36,585 nt of DNA from Thermoleophilia bacterium (GCA_025927435.1 JAICLM010000001.1:1-36585), one strand, 5' to 3'; counted from the first letter of the stretch, positions 23,632 through 31,580 are shown. Numbers and translations: made by a program. Notes: generated from the sequence alone by a model not told the origin.

Positions 23632-23925
23632 CTAGTAGGACGATCCCCCGCTCTTGACGGCCGACTTGAGGCCGCTGCCGGCCGAGAACTTCGGAACGGT
23701 CGCCGCGGGGATGTGCACCTTCTCGCTCGGGTTCCGCGGATTGACCCCCGTCCGAGCCGCGCGATTCGCGGTCGAGAACTTGCCGAACCCGGTGAACGTG
23801 ACCTCTCCTCTGCCCTTCAGCGTGTCTGTGATGGCCTCGAGGAACGCGTCGACGGCCTTACCCGCGTCGCGGTTGGACAGCTGCGCGCGGCGGGCAACCT
23901 CGGAAACAAACTCCTGCTTCGTCAC
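23632..23925 (-). CDS. hup: HU-family DNA-binding protein
   Basis: A 97-residue nucleoid protein that bends DNA as a dimer. TKQEFVSEVARRAQLS and VDAFLEAITDTLKGRGEVTFTGFGKF form the dimer core, and ARTGVNPRNPSEKVHIPA is the DNA-gripping beta arm with its intercalating proline. It lacks the long Lys/Ala tail found in mycobacterial and streptomycete HupB/HupS proteins. The GTG at 23925 has GGAGG 5 nt upstream. It is monocistronic, with its own promoter overlapping the pyrE stop and a strong terminator downstream. Confidence 0.96.
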   Translation of the reverse strand: MTKQEFVSEVARRAQLSNRDAGKAVDAFLEAITDTLKGRGEVTFTGFGKFSTANRAARTGVNPRNPSEKVHIPAATVPKFSAGSGLKSAVKSGGSSY

Positions 23926-23964
23926 TCTCTCCTCCAGTCGTAGATCGCTTGCTGGGCCTGAACG

Positions 23965-23993
23965 ACCCTACCAACTCCGTGTTTGCGGCTCAA
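23965..23993 (-). promoter_or_regulatory. Promoter of hup
   Basis: -35 TTGAGC (23993-23988), a 17-nt spacer, -10 TAGGGT (23970-23965). This leaves a leader of about 30 nt ending in a strong ribosome-binding site. The -35 contains the TGA stop of pyrE. Confidence 0.65.
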
Positions 23994-24547
23994 CCATGCG
24001 GTTTTGCGGGGGTTTTCTCGGCTGACAGCAACTCTCCTGCCCGGAAAAGGGGCCGCAGACGGACCGCCTGGCGCGCGAGAGCATCGGCCCCGCCTTCCTC
24101 CCGATCGATCACGCACACCGCCGTGCGGACGACGAGACCGGCCTCGCGTAGGGCCGAGATCGACTCCACGAGCGCGCCCCCGGAGGTCACAATGTCTTCG
24201 ATCAGGCATACGAGCTCACCCTCCGCGAAGGCGCCCTCGAGCCGGTTGGCGGTGCCGTAGGCCTTCGCCTCGTCGCGGACGATCACGAAGGGCAGGCCGC
24301 CGGCCAGCGAGGCGGCCGCAGCGAGGGGCACGGCTCCGAGCACGGGGGCGGCGAGGCGCACTGCCGCGGGCTCGTGCTCGCGGACGATGGCGGCGATCCG
24401 CTCCCCGATCGCGCCCAGGAGGTCCGGCCGCGTCTCGAAGCGGAACTTGTCGAGGTAGTAGCGCGAGCGTTTGCCGGAGCGGAGGAGGAAGTCGCCCTCG
24501 AGGTACGCCGCCTCGACGAGCCCCTCGCGCAGCTCGGCGTCGTTCAT
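23990..24547 (-). CDS. pyrE: Orotate phosphoribosyltransferase
   Basis: This enzyme joins orotate and PRPP to give OMP, the substrate of PyrF. The 185-residue protein has SGKRSRYYLDKFRFETRPDLL near the start and RDEAKAYGTANRLEG, the flexible catalytic loop. The PRPP-binding signature VCLIEDIVTSGGALVES lies at about 112-128. The ATG at 24547 overlaps the stop of the small upstream ORF in an ATGA, and GGAG lies immediately upstream. With pyrF on the other side of hup, the two last UMP enzymes flank a nucleoid gene. Confidence 0.94.
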   Translation of the reverse strand: MNDAELREGLVEAAYLEGDFLLRSGKRSRYYLDKFRFETRPDLLGAIGERIAAIVREHEPAAVRLAAPVLGAVPLAAAASLAGGLPFVIVRDEAKAYGTANRLEGAFAEGELVCLIEDIVTSGGALVESISALREAGLVVRTAVCVIDREEGGADALARQAVRLRPLFRAGELLSAEKTPAKPHG

Positions 24548-24753
24548 CTCCGCCCCGCCGCCACGAGAACCTGACGCGCCAGCGGCAACAGCCGGGCGGC
24601 CTCCGGCGAGCCGGCTCCGAACGTGACGAAGGAGCCGTCGTCGAAGTAGACGTCGAGCCGCTCGCGGCTCCCACTGAACCAGCGCCGGTAGGCCGCCGTC
24701 CCCGCGAGCGCGCCACTCGCGAAGCCGGCCAGGGCGAGCAACCTACGCGTCAT
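24544..24753 (-). CDS. Small single-helix membrane protein, unknown
   Basis: A 69-residue ORF that I do not recognise. An N-terminal hydrophobic helix (about 4-21, LLALAGFASGALAGTAAY) follows two arginines. A short polar domain comes next (VYFDDGSFVTFGAGSPEAARLLPLARQVL). It overlaps the Roadblock-like gene upstream by 11 bp and pyrE downstream by 4 bp, on the same strand. These overlaps make translation likely despite the small size. Confidence 0.65.
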   Translation of the reverse strand: MTRRLLALAGFASGALAGTAAYRRWFSGSRERLDVYFDDGSFVTFGAGSPEAARLLPLARQVLVAAGRR

Positions 24754-25087
24754 CGGCCAGCGCTGCGAGGCAGCGCTTCAGGTCGTAGAAGACGAGGCCC
24801 GGGGCGACCCGCTCCCGCGCGACCGCGACGATCGCCTGCTCCTTGCCGGCCACGGCGAACACGTCTCCCCCGGCGAGCTCGGCGTGGAGCTGCGTGACTC
24901 GACCCTGGTCGCTGCGGAACGCGGCTGAGCCGTCGAGCAGCTCCCGCGCCGCGCGTGCGAGGACGGCTGCGCGCGTCTCGGGGACGCCCACGGAGCCGGC
25001 AAGCTCCCCGTCGCCGGCGACCAGGGCAGCCACCTCGATCTGCGGCGAGATCTCGACGAGATCGGCGAGAGCAGCTGCCGCGTCCAT
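24743..25087 (-). CDS. Roadblock/LC7-like domain protein
   Basis: A 114-residue protein whose layout suits the Roadblock/LC7 fold. An initial helix leads to a strand with AALVAGDGELAGSVG, then a helix AAVLARAARELLDG. Strands VTQLHAELAGGDVFAVAG and EQAIVAVARERVAPGLVFYDL follow, with a final helix. Bacterial members bind small GTPases or act as scaffolds. No MglA-type GTPase is in the window. The ATG at 25087 has TACCGT 7 nt upstream. It heads the small ORF-pyrE unit by overlap, so it is co-expressed with pyrimidine synthesis. Confidence 0.65.
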   Translation of the reverse strand: MDAAAALADLVEISPQIEVAALVAGDGELAGSVGVPETRAAVLARAARELLDGSAAFRSDQGRVTQLHAELAGGDVFAVAGKEQAIVAVARERVAPGLVFYDLKRCLAALADDA

Positions 25088-25094
25088 CGCTCCG

Positions 25095-25100
25095 ACGGTA
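25095..25100 (-). promoter_or_regulatory. -10 element of the Roadblock-pyrE unit (leaderless)
   Basis: TACCGT on the minus strand, 7 nt before the ATG at 25087. It has the same hexamer as the secreted-protein gene at 20303. Confidence 0.5.
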
Positions 25101-25122
25101 GCAAGGTGCAGACTCTGATCCC

Positions 25123-25968
25123 GTGCGCATCCGTCGGCGTCAGCTCGTGCACAAGTTCTTCGCCGATCGCGGCACCCACCTCGCGGCGATGGTGGCCTAC
25201 TTCGCGCTCCTCTCGTTCGTGCCGCTCGTGTTCCTGGCGCTCGCGCTGTTCGGCCTCGCGCACCGCGCGCAGGCGTCCGACTTCTTCATCCTCGAGTTGA
25301 AGCACGCCTTCCCGGGAACCTCGCTGGAGAGCATCATCAAGCTCGTCCACCGCGTCCAGAACAACGCGGCGGCGCTCGGGATCATCGGCGGCATCGGGCT
25401 GCTCTGGTCCTCGCTCTCGCTCTTCAGCGCACTCGAGTCCGCACTCAACATCGTCTACGGGCTGCCGAACCGCCGGTTCCTGCACGGCAAGGGGATCGCG
25501 GCTGCGCTGACGGCGAGCGTCCTCACCACGCTCTTCGTCAGCCTCGTGGTCGGGGGCCTGGGCGTCGACTTCCTGAAGCACAACCTCGGCGCCTTCGCGC
25601 GCAGCCCGGCGCTCGCCTACGTCGTCTCGATCGGCGCGTCGCTGATCGGCGTGTTCCTCTTCCTGCTCGTCATCTACCACTGGCTGCCGAACACCGTCGT
25701 GCACTGGGGGGAAGCGCTGCCCGGCGCCGTCCTGGGCGCGCTCGTGCTGGAGTCGTCGTTTCAGGTGCTGCCTGTCTTCGTGCGCTTCGCCGACGTCAAT
25801 GTGACCCTGCGGACGCTGGGCGGCCCCGCCATCCTCCTGCTCTGGCTGTACGTGATGGCGAACGTGATCGTCTTCGGGGGGGAGCTCAACTGGTGGTGGC
25901 GCGAGCGCCGCCTCGAGGCGCCCGCGTCGGTGGCGGTCACGGGGCGCGAGGAGTCGCCACCCGCGTAG
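25123..25968 (+). CDS. YihY/BrkB-family inner membrane protein
   Basis: A 281-residue membrane protein of the YihY/BrkB (old RNase BN) family, with about six helices. AAMVAYFALLSFVPLVFLALALF is the first helix (broken here by its two prolines). The conserved GLLWSSLSLFSALESALN and the late VHWGEALPGAVLGALVLE are typical. Function in bacteria is unproven; the RNase name is historical. The GTG at 25123 has no good ribosome-binding site, and CAGACT 8 nt upstream is a weak -10 candidate. It diverges from the Roadblock gene by 35 bp. The C-terminal tail is short and charged. Confidence 0.88.
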   Translation: MRIRRRQLVHKFFADRGTHLAAMVAYFALLSFVPLVFLALALFGLAHRAQASDFFILELKHAFPGTSLESIIKLVHRVQNNAAALGIIGGIGLLWSSLSLFSALESALNIVYGLPNRRFLHGKGIAAALTASVLTTLFVSLVVGGLGVDFLKHNLGAFARSPALAYVVSIGASLIGVFLFLLVIYHWLPNTVVHWGEALPGAVLGALVLESSFQVLPVFVRFADVNVTLRTLGGPAILLLWLYVMANVIVFGGELNWWWRERRLEAPASVAVTGREESPPA

Positions 25969-26006
25969 TCGCTCGATTCGCCTTCGTCCCGCGTAGCGAG
26001 GTCCAC

Positions 26007-27185
26007 TCAGCTCCGCTGCGGCTCGGGAGACGCCGGGGGGGACGGCGTGGCCGGCGCCTGGTCGGGCGGCACACCGGTCGCAGCGCTCTCGTAGCGGAAG
26101 TGCCGCTTGAGCCCGTTGATCGGGCGTTCGAAGAACCTCCAGGAAAGCGCGGAGATCGCGACCGTTATGAGCAAGGTCACGACGAAGTTGGGGAATCCGG
26201 CGTTCGTGTACCCCCTGCCGAAGTGCGTCGCGGCGGCGGCGATCGCCACCGGCACGAGGAAGTGGTAGATGTAGATGCCGTAGCTGATCTTGCCGAGGTA
26301 CACGATCGGACGCCATTCGAGGAGGCGGCCGAAAGCTCCGGTGAACCCGACACTCGCGGTTCCGATCAGCCAGCAAAACACGAGTGCGGCGCCGGTGTTC
26401 TCGATCGCCATTGCCGCGTGCTGGTCATACGAGTGCTGCAGCCAGAACAAGAGGGCGTAGACGGCCAGCCCGACCGGAAGCGCCACGCGGGCCAGGCGCC
26501 GCGGGAGAGTCCCCTCGCGGTCGGCGTGGGCGACGAGCGCCAGCACGGCACCGATGGCGAGAAAATCGACATTCCCCGGAGTAGAGGTGAAGGCGGCACT
26601 CCAGTCGTGCTGCGCGTAGTGAAACGACGCCCACAGACGCCAGGCGACGCCGAGGGCGCAGAGGGCCAGCAGGAACGGCATGAGCCATCTGCGCGGGAGA
26701 AAGAGAAGGACGAGCGGCCAGAGGAGATAGAACTGCTCCTCGATCGCGAGGGTCCAGAAGTGCGGCACCGCGTATGGATACGCGAGGTAGTGCCAGACAT
26801 AGATGTTCGTGCCGTAACTGAACAACCACGGCCAGATCTGCCGAATCTGCCCGACGCCTGTGAGAAGCAGGACGAAGAGCACCGCGTAGTAGATCGGAAA
26901 GATCCTCAGAAAGCGCCGCGCATAGAACTGGCGCATGAACACCAGACGGCGGCGCGAGTCACGCGGAGCGAGCTCGCGCCCGCTGATCAGGATGCCGGTG
27001 ATGAGAAATCCGCTGAGGACGAAGAAGAGCCTGACACCGAGGGTGCCCCAGTCGAACCAACCGACGATGAACGTGTCCGAGGACGGCTGCCAGTTGTGGA
27101 CGATGACCACCCCGAGCACGGCGAAGAATCGAAGCGCGTCGAGCTGCGGCATGTAGCCGCGCTCGCGGGTCGCCGGCGCCGTCAC
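26007..27185 (-). CDS. Acyltransferase 3 family membrane protein (OafA/YrhL type)
   Basis: A protein of about 392 residues with about ten helices that O-acylates extracellular sugars or lipids. QLDALRFFAVLGVVIVHNW carries the conserved catalytic His of helix 1. LFFVLSGFLIT, RQFYARRFLRIFPIYY, FWTLAIEEQFYLLWPL and SYGIYIYHF are family hallmarks. The C-terminal tail is Pro-rich. The start is uncertain: GTG 27185 is used here, and ATG 27152 just before the first motif is also possible. Base use looks a little more AT-rich than its neighbours, and the gene stands alone between long gaps, so acquisition by transfer is possible. Confidence 0.85.
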   Translation of the reverse strand: MTAPATRERGYMPQLDALRFFAVLGVVIVHNWQPSSDTFIVGWFDWGTLGVRLFFVLSGFLITGILISGRELAPRDSRRRLVFMRQFYARRFLRIFPIYYAVLFVLLLTGVGQIRQIWPWLFSYGTNIYVWHYLAYPYAVPHFWTLAIEEQFYLLWPLVLLFLPRRWLMPFLLALCALGVAWRLWASFHYAQHDWSAAFTSTPGNVDFLAIGAVLALVAHADREGTLPRRLARVALPVGLAVYALLFWLQHSYDQHAAMAIENTGAALVFCWLIGTASVGFTGAFGRLLEWRPIVYLGKISYGIYIYHFLVPVAIAAAATHFGRGYTNAGFPNFVVTLLITVAISALSWRFFERPINGLKRHFRYESAATGVPPDQAPATPSPPASPEPQRS

Positions 27186-27362
27186 GCCCTCCGCGGTACC
27201 CAGACGACCCGCGAGCCGTAACCGGTGCCGAGGGCCATATGTCTCGACGTAGACGAACTCACGAGGAAGCCTTGGCGTTCCGCAGAACCAGCTTCCTGCA
27301 TCTTCCACGATCCCACGCGAACGTCAAGCATCGGGCCACGTCCAAGGGCGCAGTGGTGTCGA
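27186..27362. other. Longest non-coding gap in the window
   Basis: About 177 bp between the acyltransferase start and the rdgB stop. A TTGACG on the minus strand could be a -35, but the hexamer 17 nt on is poor. I see no RNA gene, hairpin or remnant coding sequence. It must hold the acyltransferase promoter. Confidence 0.5.
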
Positions 27363-27920
27363 TCAACGAGGTGGGAGCGCCCTGACCAGCGCGCGAGCTG
27401 CCCGCGCACGATGGGAGTTCTCGGCCTTCCACCGGTCGCCGAGTTCTGCGACGGTTCGCTCCTCGCCGTCCGGGACGAAGATCGGGTCGTAGCCGAAGCC
27501 CTCGGTTCCTGCCGGCTCGTACGCGATCCGTCCCTCGAGCTTGCCGGTGCCGCGCAGCTCACGTCCCTCCGGTGAAAGGAGGACGAGCTCCGAGACGTAG
27601 CGCGCGCCGCGCTCCGCCACGCCCTCGAGCTCACCGAGGAGCTTCGCCACCGCGGGAGCCCCTTCCGGCGCGTAGCGGGCCGAGAGGACGCCGGGGCGTC
27701 CGCCGAGCGCAGCCACCTCGATCCCCGAGTCCTCCGCGAGCACCCAGCCTTGCTCGTGCTCACGCCCGAACGCGGCCTTCAGCGCCGCGTTCTCGTAGTA
27801 CGTCGCCCCGGTCTCGGGTGGATAGTCGTCGCGCTCGAGCGACTCGATCGTCCAACCGGGCAGGAGCCGCTCCAGCTCGCGTGCCTTGTGGGGATTGCGC
27901 GAGCAGAGGACGGCTTTCAT
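27363..27920 (-). CDS. rdgB: XTP/dITP diphosphatase (HAM1 family)
   Basis: This enzyme removes deaminated purine triphosphates (ITP, XTP) from the nucleotide pool. The 185-residue protein has the substrate loop SRNPHKARELE near its start, then GATYYENAALKA. LAEDSGIEVAALGGRPGVLSARYA is the metal and base pocket, GFGYDPIFVP the catalytic loop, and SHRARA lies near the end. The ATG at 27920 overlaps the mgtC stop in an ATGA. It belongs to the murI-rph-rdgB cluster known in actinobacteria. Confidence 0.95.
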   Translation of the reverse strand: MKAVLCSRNPHKARELERLLPGWTIESLERDDYPPETGATYYENAALKAAFGREHEQGWVLAEDSGIEVAALGGRPGVLSARYAPEGAPAVAKLLGELEGVAERGARYVSELVLLSPEGRELRGTGKLEGRIAYEPAGTEGFGYDPIFVPDGEERTVAELGDRWKAENSHRARAARALVRALPPR

Positions 27921-28609
27921 TCCATCCAGCGCACCTCGAGCACGCCGTCGACCTCGGCGACGCCGGCGACGACCGCCGCAGCCGAACCGGCCGGGAGCTC
28001 GAGGTCGACGGCCACCGAACGCCGCTCTCCCTCCTGCGCAACCTCGAGCGAGACCACTCGGCCGCCCTGCCGCTCGACTGCGTCGATGACCGGCACGGCG
28101 CTGCCGCCGGCCGGGATCTCGACGAGGAGCCTGGAGAGCGCCGGCCGGAAGCGGACGAGGAAACGGTAGGCGACGGTCCGCAGCGGGCCGAGCGTGATGA
28201 TCGCCCCGAGCGTCGCGATCAGCGCCCCTTCCCAGTACCCGGCACCGGCAGCCATGCCGATCGCGGCCACCAGCCACAGCGTGGCCGCCGTCGTGAGCCC
28301 ACGGACGGAGAGGCCCTGCCGGATGATGGCACCCGCGCCGAGAAAGCCGATCCCGGTCACGATCTGGGCCGCGATCCGGGTCGGATCCACCCTGACGCCG
28401 AAGTCGATGAAGCCGTAGGCGGAGACGAGCGTGAACAGGGCCGACCCCACGGAGACGACGAGGTGCGTGCGCAGTCCCGCCTGCCGCTCGCGCAGCTCCC
28501 GTTCCAGCCCGATCGCTCCGCCGAGCGCGGCCGCGACGAACAGCCGGAGGAGCACCTCCGGCCAGCCGATCGTGTGCGTGGCGACGATCGCAGCGCTAAG
28601 GAAGCTCAC
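27917..28609 (-). CDS. MgtC/SapB-family membrane protein
   Basis: A 230-residue protein with four to five N-terminal helices (about 15-150). The conserved family segment is GLERELRERQAGLRTHLVVS, then ILGFIGAGAI-like TGIGFLGAGAIIRQG and VRGLTTAATLWLVAAIGMA. A soluble ACT-like C-terminal part (about 160-230) follows. MgtC proteins help survival at low magnesium and influence ATP synthase in pathogens; the role here is unknown. The GTG at 28609 overlaps rph by 14 bp, and its stop overlaps rdgB by 4 bp, so it is embedded in a nucleotide/RNA/cell-wall operon. Confidence 0.9.
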   Translation of the reverse strand: MSFLSAAIVATHTIGWPEVLLRLFVAAALGGAIGLERELRERQAGLRTHLVVSVGSALFTLVSAYGFIDFGVRVDPTRIAAQIVTGIGFLGAGAIIRQGLSVRGLTTAATLWLVAAIGMAAGAGYWEGALIATLGAIITLGPLRTVAYRFLVRFRPALSRLLVEIPAGGSAVPVIDAVERQGGRVVSLEVAQEGERRSVAVDLELPAGSAAAVVAGVAEVDGVLEVRWME

Positions 28610-29312
28610 GCGCGACCGCCTCTGCCTGCAGCGTCGCGATCTCGCCGATCCCGGCCGCCGCGAGCGCGAGCAGCTCGTCGAGTGTCTCGCGCGCGAACGG
28701 GTCGCGCTCGGCCGTCGCCTGCACCTCGACGAGGCGCCCGTCGCCGGTCATCACGACATTCATGTCCGTGTCCGCGCCCGAATCCTCGGAGTAGTCGAGG
28801 TCGAGCAGCGGTGTGCCCTCGACGACGCCGACCGAGACGGCCGCGACGGAGTCGCGGAACGTGCGCGAGAGGCCGAAGCGATCGAGTGCTCGCATCGCGG
28901 CGACGTAGGCGCCGCAGATCGCCGCGCAGCGGGTGCCGCCGTCGGCCTGCAGGACGTCGCAGTCGAGCCACAGCGTTCGCTCGCCGAGCGCGTCGAACTC
29001 GGCGACCGCGCGGATCGCCCGGCCGATCAGCCGCTGGATCTCGACGGTCCGCCCTTGCTGCTTGCCGCGCGCGGCCTCCCGCTGCACACGCTCGCCGGTG
29101 GACGCCGGCAGGAGCGAGTACTCCGCCGTGATCCAACCGCGTCCCTGGCCGCGGAGCCAGCGCGGAATGTCCTCCTCGACCATGGCCGTGCACAGCACCT
29201 TCGTCCGGCCCTGCGTGATCACGACCGAGCCGTGCGGGTTCTCGAGGTAGTCGGGCTCGAAGGAGATCGCGCGGAGCTGGTCGGGCTTGCGGCCGCCCTG
29301 GCGCGCGCTCAC
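28596..29312 (-). CDS. rph: Ribonuclease PH
   Basis: A phosphorolytic 3'-to-5' exoribonuclease that trims tRNA precursors. The 238-residue protein is full length. It has GRKPDQLRAISFE at the start, GSVVITQGRTKVLCTA, RGQGRGWITAEYSLLPAST, EIQRLIGRAIRA, DCDVLQADGGTRCAAI and LDLDYSEDSGADTDMNVVMT with the catalytic aspartates. The GTG at 29312 overlaps the murI stop in a GTGA. The murI-rph-rdgB order matches actinobacterial genomes, with mgtC added. Confidence 0.97.
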   Translation of the reverse strand: MSARQGGRKPDQLRAISFEPDYLENPHGSVVITQGRTKVLCTAMVEEDIPRWLRGQGRGWITAEYSLLPASTGERVQREAARGKQQGRTVEIQRLIGRAIRAVAEFDALGERTLWLDCDVLQADGGTRCAAICGAYVAAMRALDRFGLSRTFRDSVAAVSVGVVEGTPLLDLDYSEDSGADTDMNVVMTGDGRLVEVQATAERDPFARETLDELLALAAAGIGEIATLQAEAVARELP

Positions 29313-30130
29313 GCGGCAGCCCCTTCCAGCGTCGCGACGGTGACGTGCTCGACCTCGCGGACCGGCAGCTGGAGGAAGCGGCGCCCGAGCTCGCGGAAGG
29401 CCTCGGGATCGCCCGTCGTGAGGAAGCGGTAGGCACCCACACGGTCGCGCGCGTTCTCGACGCCCTTGCGCGAGAGCGTCTCTGCCACCTCGCGGGCGGT
29501 TTCCTCCGCGGAGAAGACGAGGGTCACGTCGCGGCCGAAGACGCGCTCGAAGATCTTGCGGATCAGCGGGTAGTGCGTGCAGCCGAGAATCACGGTGTCG
29601 ACCCGCTCCGCCTGCAGCCGCGCCGCGTACTCGCGCACCGCGCGCTCCGTCTCCTCGCCGTACGGTTCGTCGCCTTCGATCAGCGGCACGAGCGCCGGGC
29701 ACGCGACCTGATGGAACGAGATGCCGGCGTCGAGCGCGTGGACGAGTTCGCCGTAGCGGCCCGCCTCCACGGTCGCCGCAGTCGCGAGCAGCCCGACGCG
29801 CCGGTTCCGCGTGGCCTGGACGGCGGCGTGCGCCTCCGGCGTCAGGACGCCGACGACCGGCACGGCCAGCTCTTCCTGCAGCCGCGGCAGCGCCGCCGAG
29901 GTCGCCGCGTTGCAGGCGACGAGGATGAGCTTCACGTCCTGCTGCTCGAGATAGGCGCCGATCTCGCGCGCGAAGCGGCGGATCTCCTCGAGCGGCCGCG
30001 GCCCGTACGGGAGTCGCGCGTGGTCGCCGAGATACACGAAGTCCTCGTGCGGCATCGTCACCAGGCACTCGTGGAGGACGGTCAGCCCTCCCACGCCGGA
30101 GTCGAAGACGCCTACGGGCCGCGAATCCAT
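29309..30130 (-). CDS. murI: Glutamate racemase
   Basis: This enzyme interconverts L- and D-glutamate for peptidoglycan. The 273-residue protein has RPVGVFDSGVGGLTVL (Asp10, Ser11), the catalytic cysteines Cys73 (VACNAATSAA) and Cys184 (LGCTHYPLI), and YLGDHARLPYG. Start choice: an upstream ATG at 30139 exists, but TACGAT lies exactly 7 nt before the ATG at 30130. The canonical family start (M-D-S/N-RPIGVFDSG) also begins there, so 30130 is preferred. It heads murI-rph-mgtC-rdgB. Confidence 0.96.
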   Translation of the reverse strand: MDSRPVGVFDSGVGGLTVLHECLVTMPHEDFVYLGDHARLPYGPRPLEEIRRFAREIGAYLEQQDVKLILVACNAATSAALPRLQEELAVPVVGVLTPEAHAAVQATRNRRVGLLATAATVEAGRYGELVHALDAGISFHQVACPALVPLIEGDEPYGEETERAVREYAARLQAERVDTVILGCTHYPLIRKIFERVFGRDVTLVFSAEETAREVAETLSRKGVENARDRVGAYRFLTTGDPEAFRELGRRFLQLPVREVEHVTVATLEGAAA

Positions 30131-30137
30131 TGCGGGC

Positions 30138-30143
30138 ATCGTA
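30138..30143 (-). promoter_or_regulatory. -10 element of the murI operon (leaderless)
   Basis: TACGAT on the minus strand, 7 nt before the ATG at 30130. The 30139 ATG would lie within this element, which argues against its use. Confidence 0.55.
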
Positions 30144-30151
30144 AGGGGCGA

Positions 30152-30157
30152 TAGCGT
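30152..30157 (+). promoter_or_regulatory. -10 element of the secreted hydrolase gene (leaderless)
   Basis: TAGCGT, 7 nt before the GTG at 30165. It lies only 8 bp from the murI -10 on the other strand. Confidence 0.55.
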
Positions 30158-30164
30158 TCGGCCC

Positions 30165-31580
30165 GTGAGTCGGGTCCGGGTCGCACTCGCCTTGGTCGTC
30201 GCAGCAGCAGCGTGTACCGCAGCGGCGGCCCACTCTCGTCCGGCCGCAGCCGCCGGCGGCTGGACCGACGTCTCGATCCCTGCGTCCGACGCGACGCCGC
30301 TTGCGTGCGCCTACCTCATCCCGAGCGGCAGCGCCCCGGCCGGCGGCTGGCCCGGCGTCATCCTCTTCCACGGGCTCGGCGACTCGCATACGGACATGGA
30401 GCCGATCGGCGCGGCCCTCGCCCAGTTCGGGTTCGCCGCTCTCGCGTGCGACGCCCGCGGCACCGGCGCCTCCGGAGGCAAGTGGGGGCTCGACGGTCCG
30501 CGCGAGGTGCAAGACGCGCAGGACCTCTTCACCTGGCTCGCCGGGCGCAGCGACGTGTCGGACACGCAGATCGGCGCGTTCGGCCTCTCGCTCGGCGGCG
30601 GAGCGGTCTGGAACGCGGCAGTCGCCGGCGTCCCGTTCAAGGCGATCGTGCCCGCCATCACGTGGACCGACCTGGGCACTGCGCTCTATCCGGCGGGCGT
30701 CCCGAAGACCGGCCTGGTCGGGATCCTCTCCCGGGCCGTGCCGATCGCGAACTGGGATCCGGCCCTCATCCAGACGGCACAGGACCTCGTGCAGGGTGAC
30801 GTGACGCCCGCAGTCACGAGCATCGACGCGGCCCGCTCCCCGCGCTCGCACCTGGACGCGCTCACGGTGCCGACGCTGCTGCTGCAGGGGCGGCACGACT
30901 TCCTCTTCGATATGGACCAGGCGATCGCGGCCTGGAAGCTCCTTGCCGGGCCGAAGCGGCTCTACCTCGGCGACCTCGGCCATCCGCCGGCCACGAATCC
31001 GGGACCCGAGCAGGCCGGCTACATCGCCGAGGCCATCGGATGGTTCGCGCACTACCTCGCCACCGGGCCCGCGCTCGGCGGCGGCATCGAGCTGGCCCAC
31101 GATCCGTGGAACGGCACGACCACGTCGTACAAGAAGCTGCCGAAGACGCACACGGCGAGCGTCAACCTCCCCGGCAAGAGGAAGGTCACCGGCTCCGCCT
31201 TCGTGACCCGCTCTGCACGCCTGACCGGCGGGCCGCACGAGACGTTCGGGGACGGTTTCGTCACCGTCCACTACTCGGCCGCGACGAGCTGGACGCATCT
31301 CGTCGCCACAGTCTCGGTCAAGGGGAGCAAGACGCCGGTGACGGAGGGAGCAGCAGCGGTCAAGTCTTCCTCCGGCGTCGTCAAGATCCCGCTCATGGAC
31401 GAGGCCGCCCGCGTGCCGCGCGGCAAGAAGATCGTCGTCAAGCTCGGCGCGACCTCCGCGGACAACGTGTACGGCAACGGCGTCCCGGTCTACGCGAGGG
31501 CCGCCCCGCAGGGCGCCTCGATCAAGCTGGGCAAGGCGACCCTCAGGCTCTCCTTCCTGAAGCACGCGGTCTCCAAGTAG
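30165..31580 (+). CDS. Secreted alpha/beta hydrolase (peptidase S15/CocE-like)
   Basis: A 471-residue protein with an N-terminal signal peptide (about 1-30), so probably exported. The alpha/beta hydrolase core has the oxyanion HG in LFHGLGDSH, CDARGTGASGG, the nucleophile elbow GLSLGG (Ser142), a likely acid Asp245 (LLLQGRHDF) and His273 (LGDLGHPP). A beta-rich C-terminal domain (about 315-471) resembles the PepX_C domain of X-Pro dipeptidyl peptidases and cocaine esterases. The substrate is unknown. It is divergent from murI. Its stop codon TAG forms the first bases of the -10 of the next gene. Confidence 0.85.
   Translation: MSRVRVALALVVAAAACTAAAAHSRPAAAAGGWTDVSIPASDATPLACAYLIPSGSAPAGGWPGVILFHGLGDSHTDMEPIGAALAQFGFAALACDARGTGASGGKWGLDGPREVQDAQDLFTWLAGRSDVSDTQIGAFGLSLGGGAVWNAAVAGVPFKAIVPAITWTDLGTALYPAGVPKTGLVGILSRAVPIANWDPALIQTAQDLVQGDVTPAVTSIDAARSPRSHLDALTVPTLLLQGRHDFLFDMDQAIAAWKLLAGPKRLYLGDLGHPPATNPGPEQAGYIAEAIGWFAHYLATGPALGGGIELAHDPWNGTTTSYKKLPKTHTASVNLPGKRKVTGSAFVTRSARLTGGPHETFGDGFVTVHYSAATSWTHLVATVSVKGSKTPVTEGAAAVKSSSGVVKIPLMDEAARVPRGKKIVVKLGATSADNVYGNGVPVYARAAPQGASIKLGKATLRLSFLKHAVSK

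Noticed and set aside
25969..26006. TCGCT / AGCGA inverted arms between the YihY and acyltransferase genes as a bidirectional terminator
   Set aside because: Only 5 bp pair, the loop is long and no T run is present on either strand.
30131..30139. ATG at 30139 as the murI start
   Set aside because: It lies within the likely -10 TACGAT. The ATG at 30130 matches the family N terminus and the leaderless spacing.
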